From JBFJKD01 sp041601945 (GTDB lineage: Bacteria; Pseudomonadota; Gammaproteobacteria; Pseudomonadales; Porticoccaceae): DNA of 50,381 bases. The stretch's first letter is position 1, and the number at the start of each line of letters is the position of its first letter. The stretch lies in the NCBI GenBank assembly GCA_041601945.1, contig JBFIHG010000014.1, positions 1-50,381 of the forward strand. Reading direction: 5' to 3'. Positions 16,775 to 25,545 of the stretch are shown here, piece after piece. The position numbers and the translations under genes are program-made. The notes beneath the pieces were generated by a model. That model did no database searches, had not been told where the DNA came from, and was given only the letters and a program-made list of their open reading frames with translations.

Positions 16775-17271
16775 AACGTTGTCTCCACGCCATGGACGTT
16801 CCGTTGCCATTGCCCGGTTTTACCACCTTCCTTGGACAGTACCTGAATACCTTCGATAGTCATGGCGGGGTCGACGGCTTTACACATATCGAACAGGGTC
16901 AGCGCAGCGACCGAGACGGCGGTCAGTGCCTCCATTTCGACACCGGTTTTGCCGTCGAGTTTGCATAGCGCTTCGATGCGAATGCGGTGGTGGTCAGGTT
17001 GCAATTCAAACTGTACCTGCACGTTTGACAGCATCAGTGGATGGCACAGGGGAATTAATTCCGCGCAGCGCTTGGCGCCCTGAATGCCGGCAATGCGCGC
17101 GATGGCGAGTACATCGCCCTTGTGGTGGCCGCCATCGCGAATCAGCGCCAGGGTAGCGGGTTGCATCACCACAAAACCCTGGGCGACAGCGGTGCGTGTG
17201 GTGATCGCCTTGCCGCTGATATCCACCATATTGGCCTCGCCGGCGGCGTTAACGTGGCTCAGTGTGCTCAT
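16771..17271 (-). CDS. moaC: Cyclic pyranopterin monophosphate synthase MoaC
   Basis: This 166-residue enzyme acts after MoaA to make cyclic pyranopterin monophosphate. Motifs are MVDISGKAITTRTAVAQG, HHKGDVLAIARIAGIQGAKRCAELIPLCHP, LDGKTGVEMEALTAVSVAALTLFDMCKAVD and VLSKEGGKTG, which contain the conserved active-site His, Lys and Asp residues. Length agrees with E. coli MoaC (161). Its ATG overlaps the moaB stop by four bases. Confidence 0.96.
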   Translation of the reverse strand: MSTLSHVNAAGEANMVDISGKAITTRTAVAQGFVVMQPATLALIRDGGHHKGDVLAIARIAGIQGAKRCAELIPLCHPLMLSNVQVQFELQPDHHRIRIEALCKLDGKTGVEMEALTAVSVAALTLFDMCKAVDPAMTIEGIQVLSKEGGKTGQWQRNVHGVETTL

Positions 17272-17819
17272 GGTATCTCCCGCGTATGGCAGTTAGCAGC
17301 GTCGGCGGTTTTAAGTTGGGCGACAAAGTTACAGGGTTTATGGCTGGCGTCCAGTTGCTCGCAAATAATACCTTCCCAGGCGGTGCGGCAGGCATTGGTG
17401 GAGCCCGGCATACAGAACACAATTGTGCCATTGGCCAGGCCAGCGACGGCCCGGGACTGCACGGTGGACGAGCCAATATCGGCATGGGACAACTGGCGGA
17501 ACAGTTCACCGTAACCATCAATGGCGGTGTCGAATAAGGGCATCACTGCTTGTGGCGTCGAGTCGCGGCCGGTAAAACCGGTGCCACCGGTAATCAACAC
17601 CACCTGTACGTCACTGGCGGCAATCCAGTTGGCAACCAGGGCGCGAATAGCATACAGGTCGTCGCGCACAATGACTTTGCCGGCCAGCACGTGTCCTGCA
17701 TCTTGAAGGCTTTTCACCAGCAGTTGGCCCGACGTATCCGTGGCCTCGTCGCGACTGTCGGAGACGGTGAGTACGACAATATTCAAGGCTTGAAAATTTG
17801 CGGAATAATTTTTAACCAT
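17268..17819 (-). CDS. moaB: MoaB/MogA-family molybdenum cofactor protein
   Basis: This 183-residue protein has the MPT-binding fold: IVVLTVSDSRDEATDTSGQ near the start, VVLITGGTGFTGRDSTPQAV in the middle, and IVFCMPGSTNACRTAWEGI. In bacteria without MogA, MoaB adenylylates molybdopterin before MoeA acts; in those with MogA its role is unclear. No mogA is visible, so this could be the functional adenylyltransferase. The ATG at 17819 follows GGAGATTTTTGCC, a good Shine-Dalgarno. It follows moaA by 44 bases. Confidence 0.93.
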   Translation of the reverse strand: MVKNYSANFQALNIVVLTVSDSRDEATDTSGQLLVKSLQDAGHVLAGKVIVRDDLYAIRALVANWIAASDVQVVLITGGTGFTGRDSTPQAVMPLFDTAIDGYGELFRQLSHADIGSSTVQSRAVAGLANGTIVFCMPGSTNACRTAWEGIICEQLDASHKPCNFVAQLKTADAANCHTREIP

Positions 17820-17863
17820 GGCAAAAATCTCCAACGTTTAACTGCGCTAACAGCGCCGGTCGG

Positions 17864-18838
17864 TTAGCCCCCAAGCATCGACAGGTGGCGGGTGCCGCCG
17901 CTGTAGCCATCGTGCAGGTAGTGGCTGACTTGTTTACCCGTCAGCTGTTCATGCAAAAAAGCCACCAGTGTTTGTTTTTGATCGTCCCGTTGTAATAAAT
18001 GGCGCAGGTCGATACCGTTATCGGAGAACAGGCACAGGTGTAACTTGCCAGTCGCACTGACCCGCAGGCGGTTACAGGTGGCACAGAAGTCTTTGCTATA
18101 GGGCATGATTAAACCCACTTTACCGCGATAGTCGGGGTGGCAAAACTCCTGGGCGGGCCCGGCGTCCGGTGCACGCTGGGTGGCTTGCCAGCCCCGCGTT
18201 AGCAGCGTGGTTTTTATGGTTTCACCGGACAGATGGTGTTGTTTATAAAACTCGGCATTGTCACCGGTTTGCATCAGTTCGATAAAACGCAGGGTGACAG
18301 GTTTGTGCTGCAACCAGGCGAGAAAGCGCTCCAGCTGGTTATCGTTAAAGCCCCGCATCAACACCGTATTGATCTTGGCGTTGGCAATCCCCAGTTGCAG
18401 CGCGCGATCCAGCCCGTCGAGCAGTTCCTGCAAACGTTCGTGACCGGTTATGGCCTGAAATATAGCCGGGTCGAGGCTATCCATGCTGAGATTAATACCG
18501 TCCAGCCCGGCGGCTGCCCAGTGGTCAATGCGCTCCGGGAGTTTGTAGCCGTTGGTGGTGATAACCACTTTATCGACGCCTGCGGTATTTTTGACTGCGG
18601 CAATGATTTCGGGAAGATCACGGCGCACCGAGGGTTCACCCCCGGTTATACGAATTTTGCGGGTGCCAGTGGCCGCAAATGCGGCAACCAGGCGGCGAAT
18701 TTCTGCAAGGGATAAAAAGCTGGGGCCGGGTTTACCCTGGTACCCATCGGGCAGGCAATAGTTGCAACGAAAGTTACATACGTCGGTGATGGACAGGCGC
18801 AAGTAATGGAACTCGCGCCCGAATTCGTCTCGTAACAT
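17864..18838 (-). CDS. moaA: GTP 3',8-cyclase MoaA (radical SAM)
   Basis: This 324-residue enzyme starts Moco synthesis by rearranging GTP with two [4Fe-4S] clusters. The radical-SAM cluster ligands are Cys21, Cys25 and Cys28 in VCNFRCNYC; the C-terminal cluster ligands are in DFCATCNRLR and HLCLF. Other landmarks are RITGGEPSVRRDL, VITTNGYKL, INLSMDSLDP and the terminal Gly-Gly (SMLGG) that the reaction needs. It is the first gene of a nine-gene operon and lies directly behind the Moco riboswitch. Synthesis of the whole operon probably responds to cofactor level through this leader. Confidence 0.96.
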   Translation of the reverse strand: MLRDEFGREFHYLRLSITDVCNFRCNYCLPDGYQGKPGPSFLSLAEIRRLVAAFAATGTRKIRITGGEPSVRRDLPEIIAAVKNTAGVDKVVITTNGYKLPERIDHWAAAGLDGINLSMDSLDPAIFQAITGHERLQELLDGLDRALQLGIANAKINTVLMRGFNDNQLERFLAWLQHKPVTLRFIELMQTGDNAEFYKQHHLSGETIKTTLLTRGWQATQRAPDAGPAQEFCHPDYRGKVGLIMPYSKDFCATCNRLRVSATGKLHLCLFSDNGIDLRHLLQRDDQKQTLVAFLHEQLTGKQVSHYLHDGYSGGTRHLSMLGG

Positions 18839-18843
18839 ACAAA

Positions 18844-18968
18844 CACCTTTCCAAATACGGGAGGATGAGCGGTTTCCCGAACATCCCTTAGAATCCCTTA
18901 TGTAAGATTCTCGGCACCGGATTCATGGCCATTGAGGGCGTTAGACCCCCGGTGCTCGGAGCTTGTCA
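18844..18968 (-). ncRNA. Moco riboswitch (moaA leader, RF01055-like)
   Basis: Read on the minus strand, the leader ends with CCTCCCGTATTTGGAAAGGTG six bases before the moaA ATG. That is nearly identical to the E. coli moaA leader end (CCTCCCGTATCTGGAAAGGTG, recalled). Farther 5' there is GCACCGGGGGTC, similar to the GCACCUGGGUC of E. coli, and complementary CCGGTGC that can pair with GCACCGG. A hairpin follows with GGATG and CATCC arms, an inner CGG-GAAA-CCG tetraloop. The AAAGG before the ATG would be the ribosome-binding site. The known motif represses moaABCDE translation when Moco is abundant; the same is expected for this operon. Boundaries are approximate. Confidence 0.85.
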
Positions 18969-19089
18969 GTAAAAAAAGCGTATTTCCGATCATGAAAATA
19001 GCGCCGCCAGTGTAGCACCGGCCAGGCGATTGAGCGAGTAGCCGCACAGGGTGTGGCAGGAAAACGGATTTACGCCAGCGTGATGGTGG

Positions 19090-19497
19090 TCACTCCGGAA
19101 ATTGCGCTGCATACTTTTCGATCCACTCCTGGGCGGCGTCTTCTATGCTCAGTTGTCTTCCTTCGCGGGCCATGACGTGCTTTCTGTACTCTTCAATTTG
19201 GTAAACCTGTTCTACCATGCGCACTGCAAAAAAATCATCCGCATTAACAAAACGCAGGCCGATGTCAAACCCGCTTGCCGCAGGGCGACACCACACCACC
19301 CGCGCTGGTGCGTTAAATGGCGGGGTGAGAGAAGTAATGGTCACTTCGATTAGCGCACCTTCTGGCACGGCCTGGGACAGGTTCACCATCAGCCCGCTGG
19401 CGCTGATATTGTGGGTGAGTTCGATTTGCTCGGGATGACCGCTGGCAAGTTTTACCAACACCGGAAATTTTGATGAATGACGAATATAGTCTCTCAT
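19090..19497 (-). CDS. PilZ-domain protein
   Basis: This 135-residue protein is almost entirely one PilZ domain. It shows the N-terminal arginine segment (RDYIRHSSKF, an RxxxR-like motif), the THNISASGLMV segment (D/NxSxxG motif), and LRFVNADDFFAVRMVEQVYQIEEYR. PilZ domains bind cyclic di-GMP; the basic residues needed are present. It could transmit output from the diguanylate cyclase at 23.4 kb, though the two are separated by about 4 kb and another operon. No other domain is fused, so its effector partner is unknown. Confidence 0.85.
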   Translation of the reverse strand: MRDYIRHSSKFPVLVKLASGHPEQIELTHNISASGLMVNLSQAVPEGALIEVTITSLTPPFNAPARVVWCRPAASGFDIGLRFVNADDFFAVRMVEQVYQIEEYRKHVMAREGRQLSIEDAAQEWIEKYAAQFPE

Positions 19498-19591
19498 TTT
19501 CCATACCCCCGGTCGAATTCCGAGCGAGTTCTCAGGAGCGCTTATCAGGCGGCGTCAACCGTCGGGTATTTGCCGAACTCGTGGTAAGCAA

Positions 19592-22069
19592 TTAATCACC
19601 CTGTTCTCGTAGCAAGCTCGCCGTGGGCCGATAAAGTGCCGGGCGACTCGCAATGACGCCGCAACAAACCACCAGCAGGGCCGCGATCAGGGGCAACAGC
19701 TGCCACGCCGACCATGCAGGCTCGCCCGCAAACAAACGCTCCGACAACGGGTAGAGAGCCACTTGAACGGCGACAAATGCGCACACAGCAGAACCGCCGC
19801 CCAGGATTAAAAATTCCGTCCAGGTAGTGCGTTGTAGTAAGCGGTGACGTGCGCCGAGTGTGCGCGCCAGTGCGTAGTCGCGACCGCGGCGGTCGCGTCC
19901 CCCCAGCAGTGCGGTGGTGAGCACCAAAAGCGCCGCAAGCATTAACAGCGTTGCCAACAGAAACACTGCGCGACTGGCCTGACCGACGATGCCCTGGGCC
20001 TTGTCCAGCAGCGCGTTGATGTCCAGCAGGGTGATGTGTGGTAGCTGGTGTAGCAGCTGTGCAAGACGTGCGCCGTCGCCCGGGGGCAACCAGAAACTGG
20101 TCAGCCAGGTGATGTCCTGATCGGTGAGACTTCCCGGTGAAAAAATAAAGTAGAAATTAGGCGCGAAGGTTTCCCAGTCCACCTCGCGCACACTGGTTAC
20201 TGTGCTATGGAATGCGCCGCGATTAGAGACAAATTGCAACTTGTCGCCGAGCTTGAGTCCAAGTTTTTGCGCCAGCTCCTGTTCCACCGATACTCCAGCG
20301 GCCATTTGCTGGCCATCGGCGGTGTGCCACTGGCCACTTTGCACCCGGTTGCCGTTTGGTAACCGGGTAGCCTGGGTGAGAATTAAGTCCCGGTTGAGAG
20401 CTTCCGGTTCGCCGCTACTTTCCTTGGTAATTGCCTCGCTCACCGGCACATGGTTTATTTCTGTCAAGCGTCCGCGCATAACCGGGTACAGTTCCTGGGG
20501 CTGTGCGTCGTGCTCTGCAATCCAGCGTTGCAGGGTTTCCCGATCCCGATCAAACAGGTTTAGAACGAAATAGTTGGGCGCCTGGGTGGGCAGTTGTGCA
20601 CGCCAGCTCGACAGTAACTGATGCCCGGTTTGTCCCGCCAGCGCCAGCACCGCCATGGCCAGTGTCAGCGTAGCCATCAGGGGTAACGTCAACGCCGGGC
20701 GACGACTGAGACGGCGCACCGCCAGCCGGGTCGGCAGTGCCAGACGATGACTGGCGAGATCCAGGCCTTTTAACAGCGGCCACAGCAGAGCGGGTAGCAG
20801 GGTACCGAGCCCCGCGAGAATCAGGAGCAGCTGTCCCAGATCTACCAGCGAACGGGTCAGTAACGCCGCCAGTACCACCGGCGCACTCAGCGCGCCAAGT
20901 AATGCCAGCGTGGCGGATAACGTACGCTGGCGCATGCGCTGTTGCAGCACCTGCATGGCAGGCACCCGAGTGAGGGCGACGAGCTGCGGCAAGGAGAAGG
21001 CGAGCCACAGTAATAATGGGCTAAAAATAATCGCCATCCAGTCCCCGGTAGTGGCCGCGAGCGTTCGGTTGCTGACCAGGTCACCACCGGCGAGCATAGA
21101 TTGCAGGAGCGTAATGGCTCCCACACCAAGCACGATGCCCATCACCGTCACCGGTAACAGGGCGACGATATCGGCGCCCAGCAAGCGCGAAACCAGCTGC
21201 TTGCGCTGCGCCCCGAATGCGCGCAGCAGTCCCGCTAGCCGTGCTCGGCGGCGCACCCGCTGCACCGTGGCAAGATAAATGGTGGCGCCGCACAACAGAC
21301 TGATCAGGAGCACCCCGAGATTGGCCCACAATGTCAATTGCCGCAGGGGTCCCATGCTACGCACGGCCGCGTCGGCCACCTCTTCAAGACGCTGGTCCGG
21401 GCGTAATGAGGGGGTAATCCGGGCGTGCATCGCAGCAATGGCGCCGCTGGGGGCACCAACCAGCAGCCGGTACAATACTCGAGTTCCCGGTCCCAGAACT
21501 CCGGTCGCCGCAAGATCGTCCCGATGCAGCAAAATACGTGGATTCATACTGTAAAAACCACCACCCTGATCCGGTAATTGGCGGATCACGCCGCTTACGG
21601 TCAATTCCTTGTTACCCACGGTCAGGCGCGCGCCGGGCGTGATGCCCAATTGATCGAGCACCTGGTCCGCAACCCACAATTCCCCCGGTGGTGGGCCTTG
21701 CTGGCGGGCAGAGGCGGGGGCAAACCGATCCCTGGCGACCTGTAGCAGACCGTACAGTGGGTAGTGATTGTCCACCGCCCGGGCGCTCACCAGTAACAGT
21801 CGGTCGGTGTGTACCACTACCGTTGAAAAATCCACAACGAGGGTGTGCCGCGCATCGGCGATGATGGCCGTTTGCTGCGCCAGAGGTGGTTGCGAGCCGG
21901 ACAATTGCAGGTCGCCGCCCAGAAATTCGGCGGTGCGCAGGGCAAAGCGCTGAGCCAGCTCGGCGTTTAACAACACCATAGTAGTCAGGGCGAAGGTGGC
22001 TATGAACAGCGCGGCCGCCAGCAGGCGAAAAGCACTGTCGCGCCAGGCGCGCAGCGTGGCTGCGATCAT
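19592..22069 (-). CDS. ABC transporter permease, YbbP-like (FtsX family)
   Basis: This 825-residue membrane protein has the typical layout of the YbbP type: N-terminal helix (about 15-35), a large extracytoplasmic domain, a block of helices near 255-330, 350-440 and 460-480, a second periplasmic domain, and three C-terminal helices with an FtsX-like permease domain. LARTLGARHRLLQRTTWTEFLILG is the conserved loop before the last helices. It pairs with the ATPase YbbA, overlapping it by four bases. By E. coli synteny (ybbA-ybbP next to tesA) a role in lipid or lysophospholipid export is suspected but not established. Confidence 0.88.
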   Translation of the reverse strand: MIAATLRAWRDSAFRLLAAALFIATFALTTMVLLNAELAQRFALRTAEFLGGDLQLSGSQPPLAQQTAIIADARHTLVVDFSTVVVHTDRLLLVSARAVDNHYPLYGLLQVARDRFAPASARQQGPPPGELWVADQVLDQLGITPGARLTVGNKELTVSGVIRQLPDQGGGFYSMNPRILLHRDDLAATGVLGPGTRVLYRLLVGAPSGAIAAMHARITPSLRPDQRLEEVADAAVRSMGPLRQLTLWANLGVLLISLLCGATIYLATVQRVRRRARLAGLLRAFGAQRKQLVSRLLGADIVALLPVTVMGIVLGVGAITLLQSMLAGGDLVSNRTLAATTGDWMAIIFSPLLLWLAFSLPQLVALTRVPAMQVLQQRMRQRTLSATLALLGALSAPVVLAALLTRSLVDLGQLLLILAGLGTLLPALLWPLLKGLDLASHRLALPTRLAVRRLSRRPALTLPLMATLTLAMAVLALAGQTGHQLLSSWRAQLPTQAPNYFVLNLFDRDRETLQRWIAEHDAQPQELYPVMRGRLTEINHVPVSEAITKESSGEPEALNRDLILTQATRLPNGNRVQSGQWHTADGQQMAAGVSVEQELAQKLGLKLGDKLQFVSNRGAFHSTVTSVREVDWETFAPNFYFIFSPGSLTDQDITWLTSFWLPPGDGARLAQLLHQLPHITLLDINALLDKAQGIVGQASRAVFLLATLLMLAALLVLTTALLGGRDRRGRDYALARTLGARHRLLQRTTWTEFLILGGGSAVCAFVAVQVALYPLSERLFAGEPAWSAWQLLPLIAALLVVCCGVIASRPALYRPTASLLREQGD

Positions 22070-22764
22070 AATTGCGCACTCTCCAACGCGCTTTCATAGA
22101 GACGACCCTGTTCCAGACACAGGTGTCGCTGACAGCGGGTTGCCAGTTGCGCATCGTGAGTGACCAGGATCAGCGCCGTACCGGCCTCGCGATTTAATTC
22201 GAACAACAATTCGATAATGCGTGCGCCATTGGCGTGGTCGAGACTGCCGGTGGGTTCGTCGGCAAACAATAATTTTGGTGTCACCGCAAACGCGCGTGCC
22301 AAAGCAACGCGCTGTTGTTCACCACCCGATAATGTAGCCGGGAAGTGTTTTAGACGATGTTCGAGACCCACCCGCTGCAGCCATTGTCGTGCCCGATTTA
22401 GAGGGTCGGGGATGTGGTTTAATTCCAGCGGTAATAGTACGTTTTCGAGGACATTCAAATCATCCACCAGATGAAAGCTCTGAAAAACAAAGCCGCACAA
22501 CTCGCCGCGGCGCACCGCCCGGGCGTCTTCCGAGAGGGCGCTGAACGGCTCGCCGCCGAGCAGCACCTCTCCGCATGTGGGAACATCGAGTCCGGCCAGC
22601 AGTCCCAGCAGGGTAGATTTGCCGCTACCAGAGGGGCCGGTAATGGCGAGGCTTTCCCTGGGCAATAAGGTAAAATTCACCGCATCCAGAAGGGTCAGGT
22701 GTCCATCGGGCCCGGATACCTGTTTACCCAGGTCGCGAACGTCAAGCAAAGGGGATTGGTTCAT
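22066..22764 (-). CDS. ABC transporter ATPase, YbbA-like (LolD family)
   Basis: This 232-residue ATPase has Walker A TGPSGSGKSTLLG, VFQSFHLVDDLNVLENV, the signature LSGGEQQRVALARAF, Walker B LLFADEPTGSLD and the H-loop LVTHDAQLA. The MacB/LolD-type GLDVPTCGEV segment fits YbbA. It partners the permease that follows. Its start codon CAT (22762-22764, minus strand) shares two bases with the tesA ATG on the other strand, so the two genes diverge from a common four-base CATG. No clear Shine-Dalgarno is visible before its start. Confidence 0.9.
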   Translation of the reverse strand: MNQSPLLDVRDLGKQVSGPDGHLTLLDAVNFTLLPRESLAITGPSGSGKSTLLGLLAGLDVPTCGEVLLGGEPFSALSEDARAVRRGELCGFVFQSFHLVDDLNVLENVLLPLELNHIPDPLNRARQWLQRVGLEHRLKHFPATLSGGEQQRVALARAFAVTPKLLFADEPTGSLDHANGARIIELLFELNREAGTALILVTHDAQLATRCQRHLCLEQGRLYESALESAQL

Positions 22765-23401
22765 GTGGTTACGGCTCGTATGGGTGCTGGGTGCGCTGTG
22801 TTTCAGCCAGTGGGTTGGCGCGGCGAGTATCCTCGTGCTGGGAGATAGTATCAGTGCAGCCTACGGCATTGACAAGCGCAATGGCTGGGTACAGTTACTG
22901 GCGACCCGTGTGGCGCAACAATGTGCGGGTGTCGCGGTGGAAAATGCGTCGGTGAGCGGTGAAACCACTGCGGGGGGGCGATTTCGACTGCCGCAGTTAC
23001 TCGAACGGCACCATCCCGAGATCGTGGTCATAGAACTGGGTGGCAATGACGGTTTGCGGGGTCTGTCCCCAGTACATATGCAGGACAATTTTCAACACAT
23101 GGTCGATATGGTGCGCGACGCCGGGGCGACGCCGGTATTACTGGGGATGTTGATGCCGCCAAATTATGGTGCAGCCTATCAACGGGCATTTGCTCAGGTA
23201 TTCGAAAGTGTTGCGCGTGAGCGCGACGTGGCGTTCGTAAAATTTTTTCTGGCCGGTATTGGCGATCGTCCGCAGTTGTTGCAAGCCGATGGCGTTCACC
23301 CCACGGCTGCCGCCCAGGCTCGTCTGCTGGATAATGCCTGGCCTGCGCTCGAAGGGCCGCTCAATGGCTTGTGCGCAAGCCGTTCCGCGAGCGGCAAATG
23401 A
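22763..23401 (+). CDS. tesA: Multifunctional SGNH lysophospholipase/thioesterase TesA
   Basis: This 212-residue protein has an N-terminal signal peptide (WLRLVWVLGALCFSQWVGAA) for the periplasm, then the SGNH blocks: GDSISAAYGI (nucleophile Ser), GGNDGLRGL (oxyanion Asn), and DGVHPTAAAQ (catalytic Asp/His). TesA hydrolyses acyl thioesters and lysophospholipids. The ATG has AGGGG nine bases upstream; that site lies inside the ybbA coding region. The gene diverges from ybbA with start codons overlapping. Upstream extension of the frame is open through ybbA but has no start of merit. Confidence 0.92.
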   Translation: MWLRLVWVLGALCFSQWVGAASILVLGDSISAAYGIDKRNGWVQLLATRVAQQCAGVAVENASVSGETTAGGRFRLPQLLERHHPEIVVIELGGNDGLRGLSPVHMQDNFQHMVDMVRDAGATPVLLGMLMPPNYGAAYQRAFAQVFESVARERDVAFVKFFLAGIGDRPQLLQADGVHPTAAAQARLLDNAWPALEGPLNGLCASRSASGK

Positions 23402-23431
23402 ACCACAAGTTCGAATTTGGCGGCGGCACAC

Positions 23432-25288
23432 TCAGGTCTCGTCGGCTGTACTGAAAAAACGGTAGGTGTTTTTGCCAGCTTGTTTGGCGACGTACATAGC
23501 ACTATCAGCATGGGTGAGCAATTCGGTTGTGCTATTGCCGTCATCTGGTGCGATGGCAATACCGATGCTACAACCGATGCGTATTTCGTGGCATTCGCTA
23601 TCGCTGACCCTGAGGATAAAAGGTTCGGCGAGGCTGTCGATAATGCGTTGCACCGGAACAGCGGCGTCCATGTGGCGGCCCAATCCCGTGAGGAGTATTG
23701 TAAATTCGTCTCCCCCGAGTCTGGCCACGGTGGACGGGTCCATATCGTAGCCCACGACATCCGAATCCCGCAGTTGCGACACAACACGGTCCCCGAATGC
23801 CTTAAGCAACAGATCGCCAACGTGGTGTCCGAGGCTGTCATTGACGCGCTTGAAGCCGTCCAGGTCCATGTACACCACCGCCAACTTTACATGTAAACGT
23901 TCGTGCAATTTGATGGAGCGGGTCAGTTCGTCGCGAAACGATACGCGGTTATGTAGCCCGGTCAAATCGTCGTAAAAGGCCATGCGGCGAATAGTCTCTT
24001 CATTGCGCCGTTGTGCGGTAATGTCCAGTAGTGTCCCCATACTCCAGGATGAATCGTTGGGGTGAGTTGCGCCGTCCCCACGAATGGTGCGCACGTCGCC
24101 CTGCGCCGTGATCACACGATATTCCAGCATCCAGTTTTCACCGTTCAGGATTTTCATTTCCAGTTCTTTGTAAAACCGGTCCATATCTTCCGGGTGCAGT
24201 ATTTTCAAATAATTCGCAAGATTGGTTAACGCCTCCCTGGGATGCCCAAGAACCTGACTGGCATGCTCGGACATATAAAATATGTCATTGGTCATATCCC
24301 AGTCCCAGTAACCGAGGTTGGCTACCGTCTCTGCATTGGCGAGACGTTGTTCGCTGCGCTTCAGGTCGCGAAAAACCTGCGCCGCGCGCAGATTGTAGCG
24401 AATTCGGTGCACCAGGTTTTGCCAACGCACCGGGCTGGTGACGAAGTCGGTGGCCTGCAACTCAAACGCCCGCTGTGCGGCGGCCATGTCGTTTTCTTCG
24501 AGAGTCATAATGATCGGCGTATAACGGGTGTCGGGCAGGCTGCGCAATTGTTGGCAAACCTCAAAACCATCCAGTCGCGGTAAGTTGGCAGATAAAATAA
24601 TCAGGTCGGGACGGGCATGCCTGACCAACGCCAGAGCCTGTAGTCCGTCCTCTGCGAGTGTTACCTCCAGCCCGTTTTGTTCGAGCGTGCGTAGCCCCGC
24701 TTGCTGATGGCCGGAATCACCGCTGGCAAGCAAAATGCCAGGGTTATCATCGAAACTTGCCATCGGCTGGTAGCTGTGAAAATGCCCTGTTGCTGCTGTG
24801 TGAGCGATATCGTGAGTGGTGGGGAAAGCCGTCTGCGGGTAGGGTGCGACGCGTTTCGTTGCATCCTGCGTGGTCGGTACCCAGCGGCGTAGAACGGCTA
24901 GCAATGCCTCTCGCCGTATCGGTCTTAGCAGGTAATCGTCCAGCCCCGTGGACAAAAAATGTTCAGGATAATGTGCGAAATCTTCATTGCTCAGGGCGAT
25001 AACAGGGGTCCAGTGGCTACTTCCGGTTTCGAGTCTGCGGGTGGTTAGTACCGCGGCAATCTGACCAATGGCGGCGGTGTCGCTATTCACAATAACGAGA
25101 TCGTAGTCGTCCGTTTTCAGAAGGTCAGTGGCCAGCTCCGAGGATGAAATGTTAATGGTATCGCAGCCCAGGGGTTGTAGTATTTCCTCGAGCACGGTGT
25201 GTTCGGTGGCACTATTTTCCACCAGCATAACCCGACACCCGAGCCAGTTGTCCGGACGTGCGTCGATAGAGTGCGAATCAGAATGCAA
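23432..25288 (-). CDS. Diguanylate cyclase with two degenerate receivers, PAS and GGDEF domains
   Basis: The 618-residue protein (TTG start at 25288 behind AGGGAGG; a longer TTG start is open) has, in order, a receiver-like domain (about 20-135), a second receiver-like domain (185-305), a PAS/PAC domain (320-425) and a GGDEF domain (435-610). The receivers look non-phosphorylatable: the acceptor Asp is replaced by Asn68 in LVIVNSD and Ser233 in LIILSAN, and the conserved Lys by Arg (LLRPI) and Ser (VTSPV). The cyclase core LGGDEFTILL is intact (GGDEF about 525-529), with YMDLDGFKRVNDSLGH. No RxxD inhibitory site precedes it (MDPS instead). The PAS domain likely supplies the signal. It is convergent with tesA. 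Confidence 0.9.
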   Translation of the reverse strand: MHSDSHSIDARPDNWLGCRVMLVENSATEHTVLEEILQPLGCDTINISSSELATDLLKTDDYDLVIVNSDTAAIGQIAAVLTTRRLETGSSHWTPVIALSNEDFAHYPEHFLSTGLDDYLLRPIRREALLAVLRRWVPTTQDATKRVAPYPQTAFPTTHDIAHTAATGHFHSYQPMASFDDNPGILLASGDSGHQQAGLRTLEQNGLEVTLAEDGLQALALVRHARPDLIILSANLPRLDGFEVCQQLRSLPDTRYTPIIMTLEENDMAAAQRAFELQATDFVTSPVRWQNLVHRIRYNLRAAQVFRDLKRSEQRLANAETVANLGYWDWDMTNDIFYMSEHASQVLGHPREALTNLANYLKILHPEDMDRFYKELEMKILNGENWMLEYRVITAQGDVRTIRGDGATHPNDSSWSMGTLLDITAQRRNEETIRRMAFYDDLTGLHNRVSFRDELTRSIKLHERLHVKLAVVYMDLDGFKRVNDSLGHHVGDLLLKAFGDRVVSQLRDSDVVGYDMDPSTVARLGGDEFTILLTGLGRHMDAAVPVQRIIDSLAEPFILRVSDSECHEIRIGCSIGIAIAPDDGNSTTELLTHADSAMYVAKQAGKNTYRFFSTADET

Positions 25289-25545
25289 ACACGAACCTCC
25301 CTGTTTCGGCTTATGGGGTGAAGGCTGGTATTGCGAGACTTCCAGGTTGAAATAATGAACCAACGGGTGGCATAAGAAAAGGGGTGTTCGTCCGGAACAA
25401 TCCCCGTCCGGTCATGGAAAAAACGGGGTAATCGCCGCCGGTGGGGGTGCCTCGGGGGCAAAAAGACGGGTGTATTGGGCGCTAAAATGACTGGCAATCC
25501 GCATGGCCAGGGGGCGAGTTCACCCCCCGGCCTGCGGTTTTCAGG

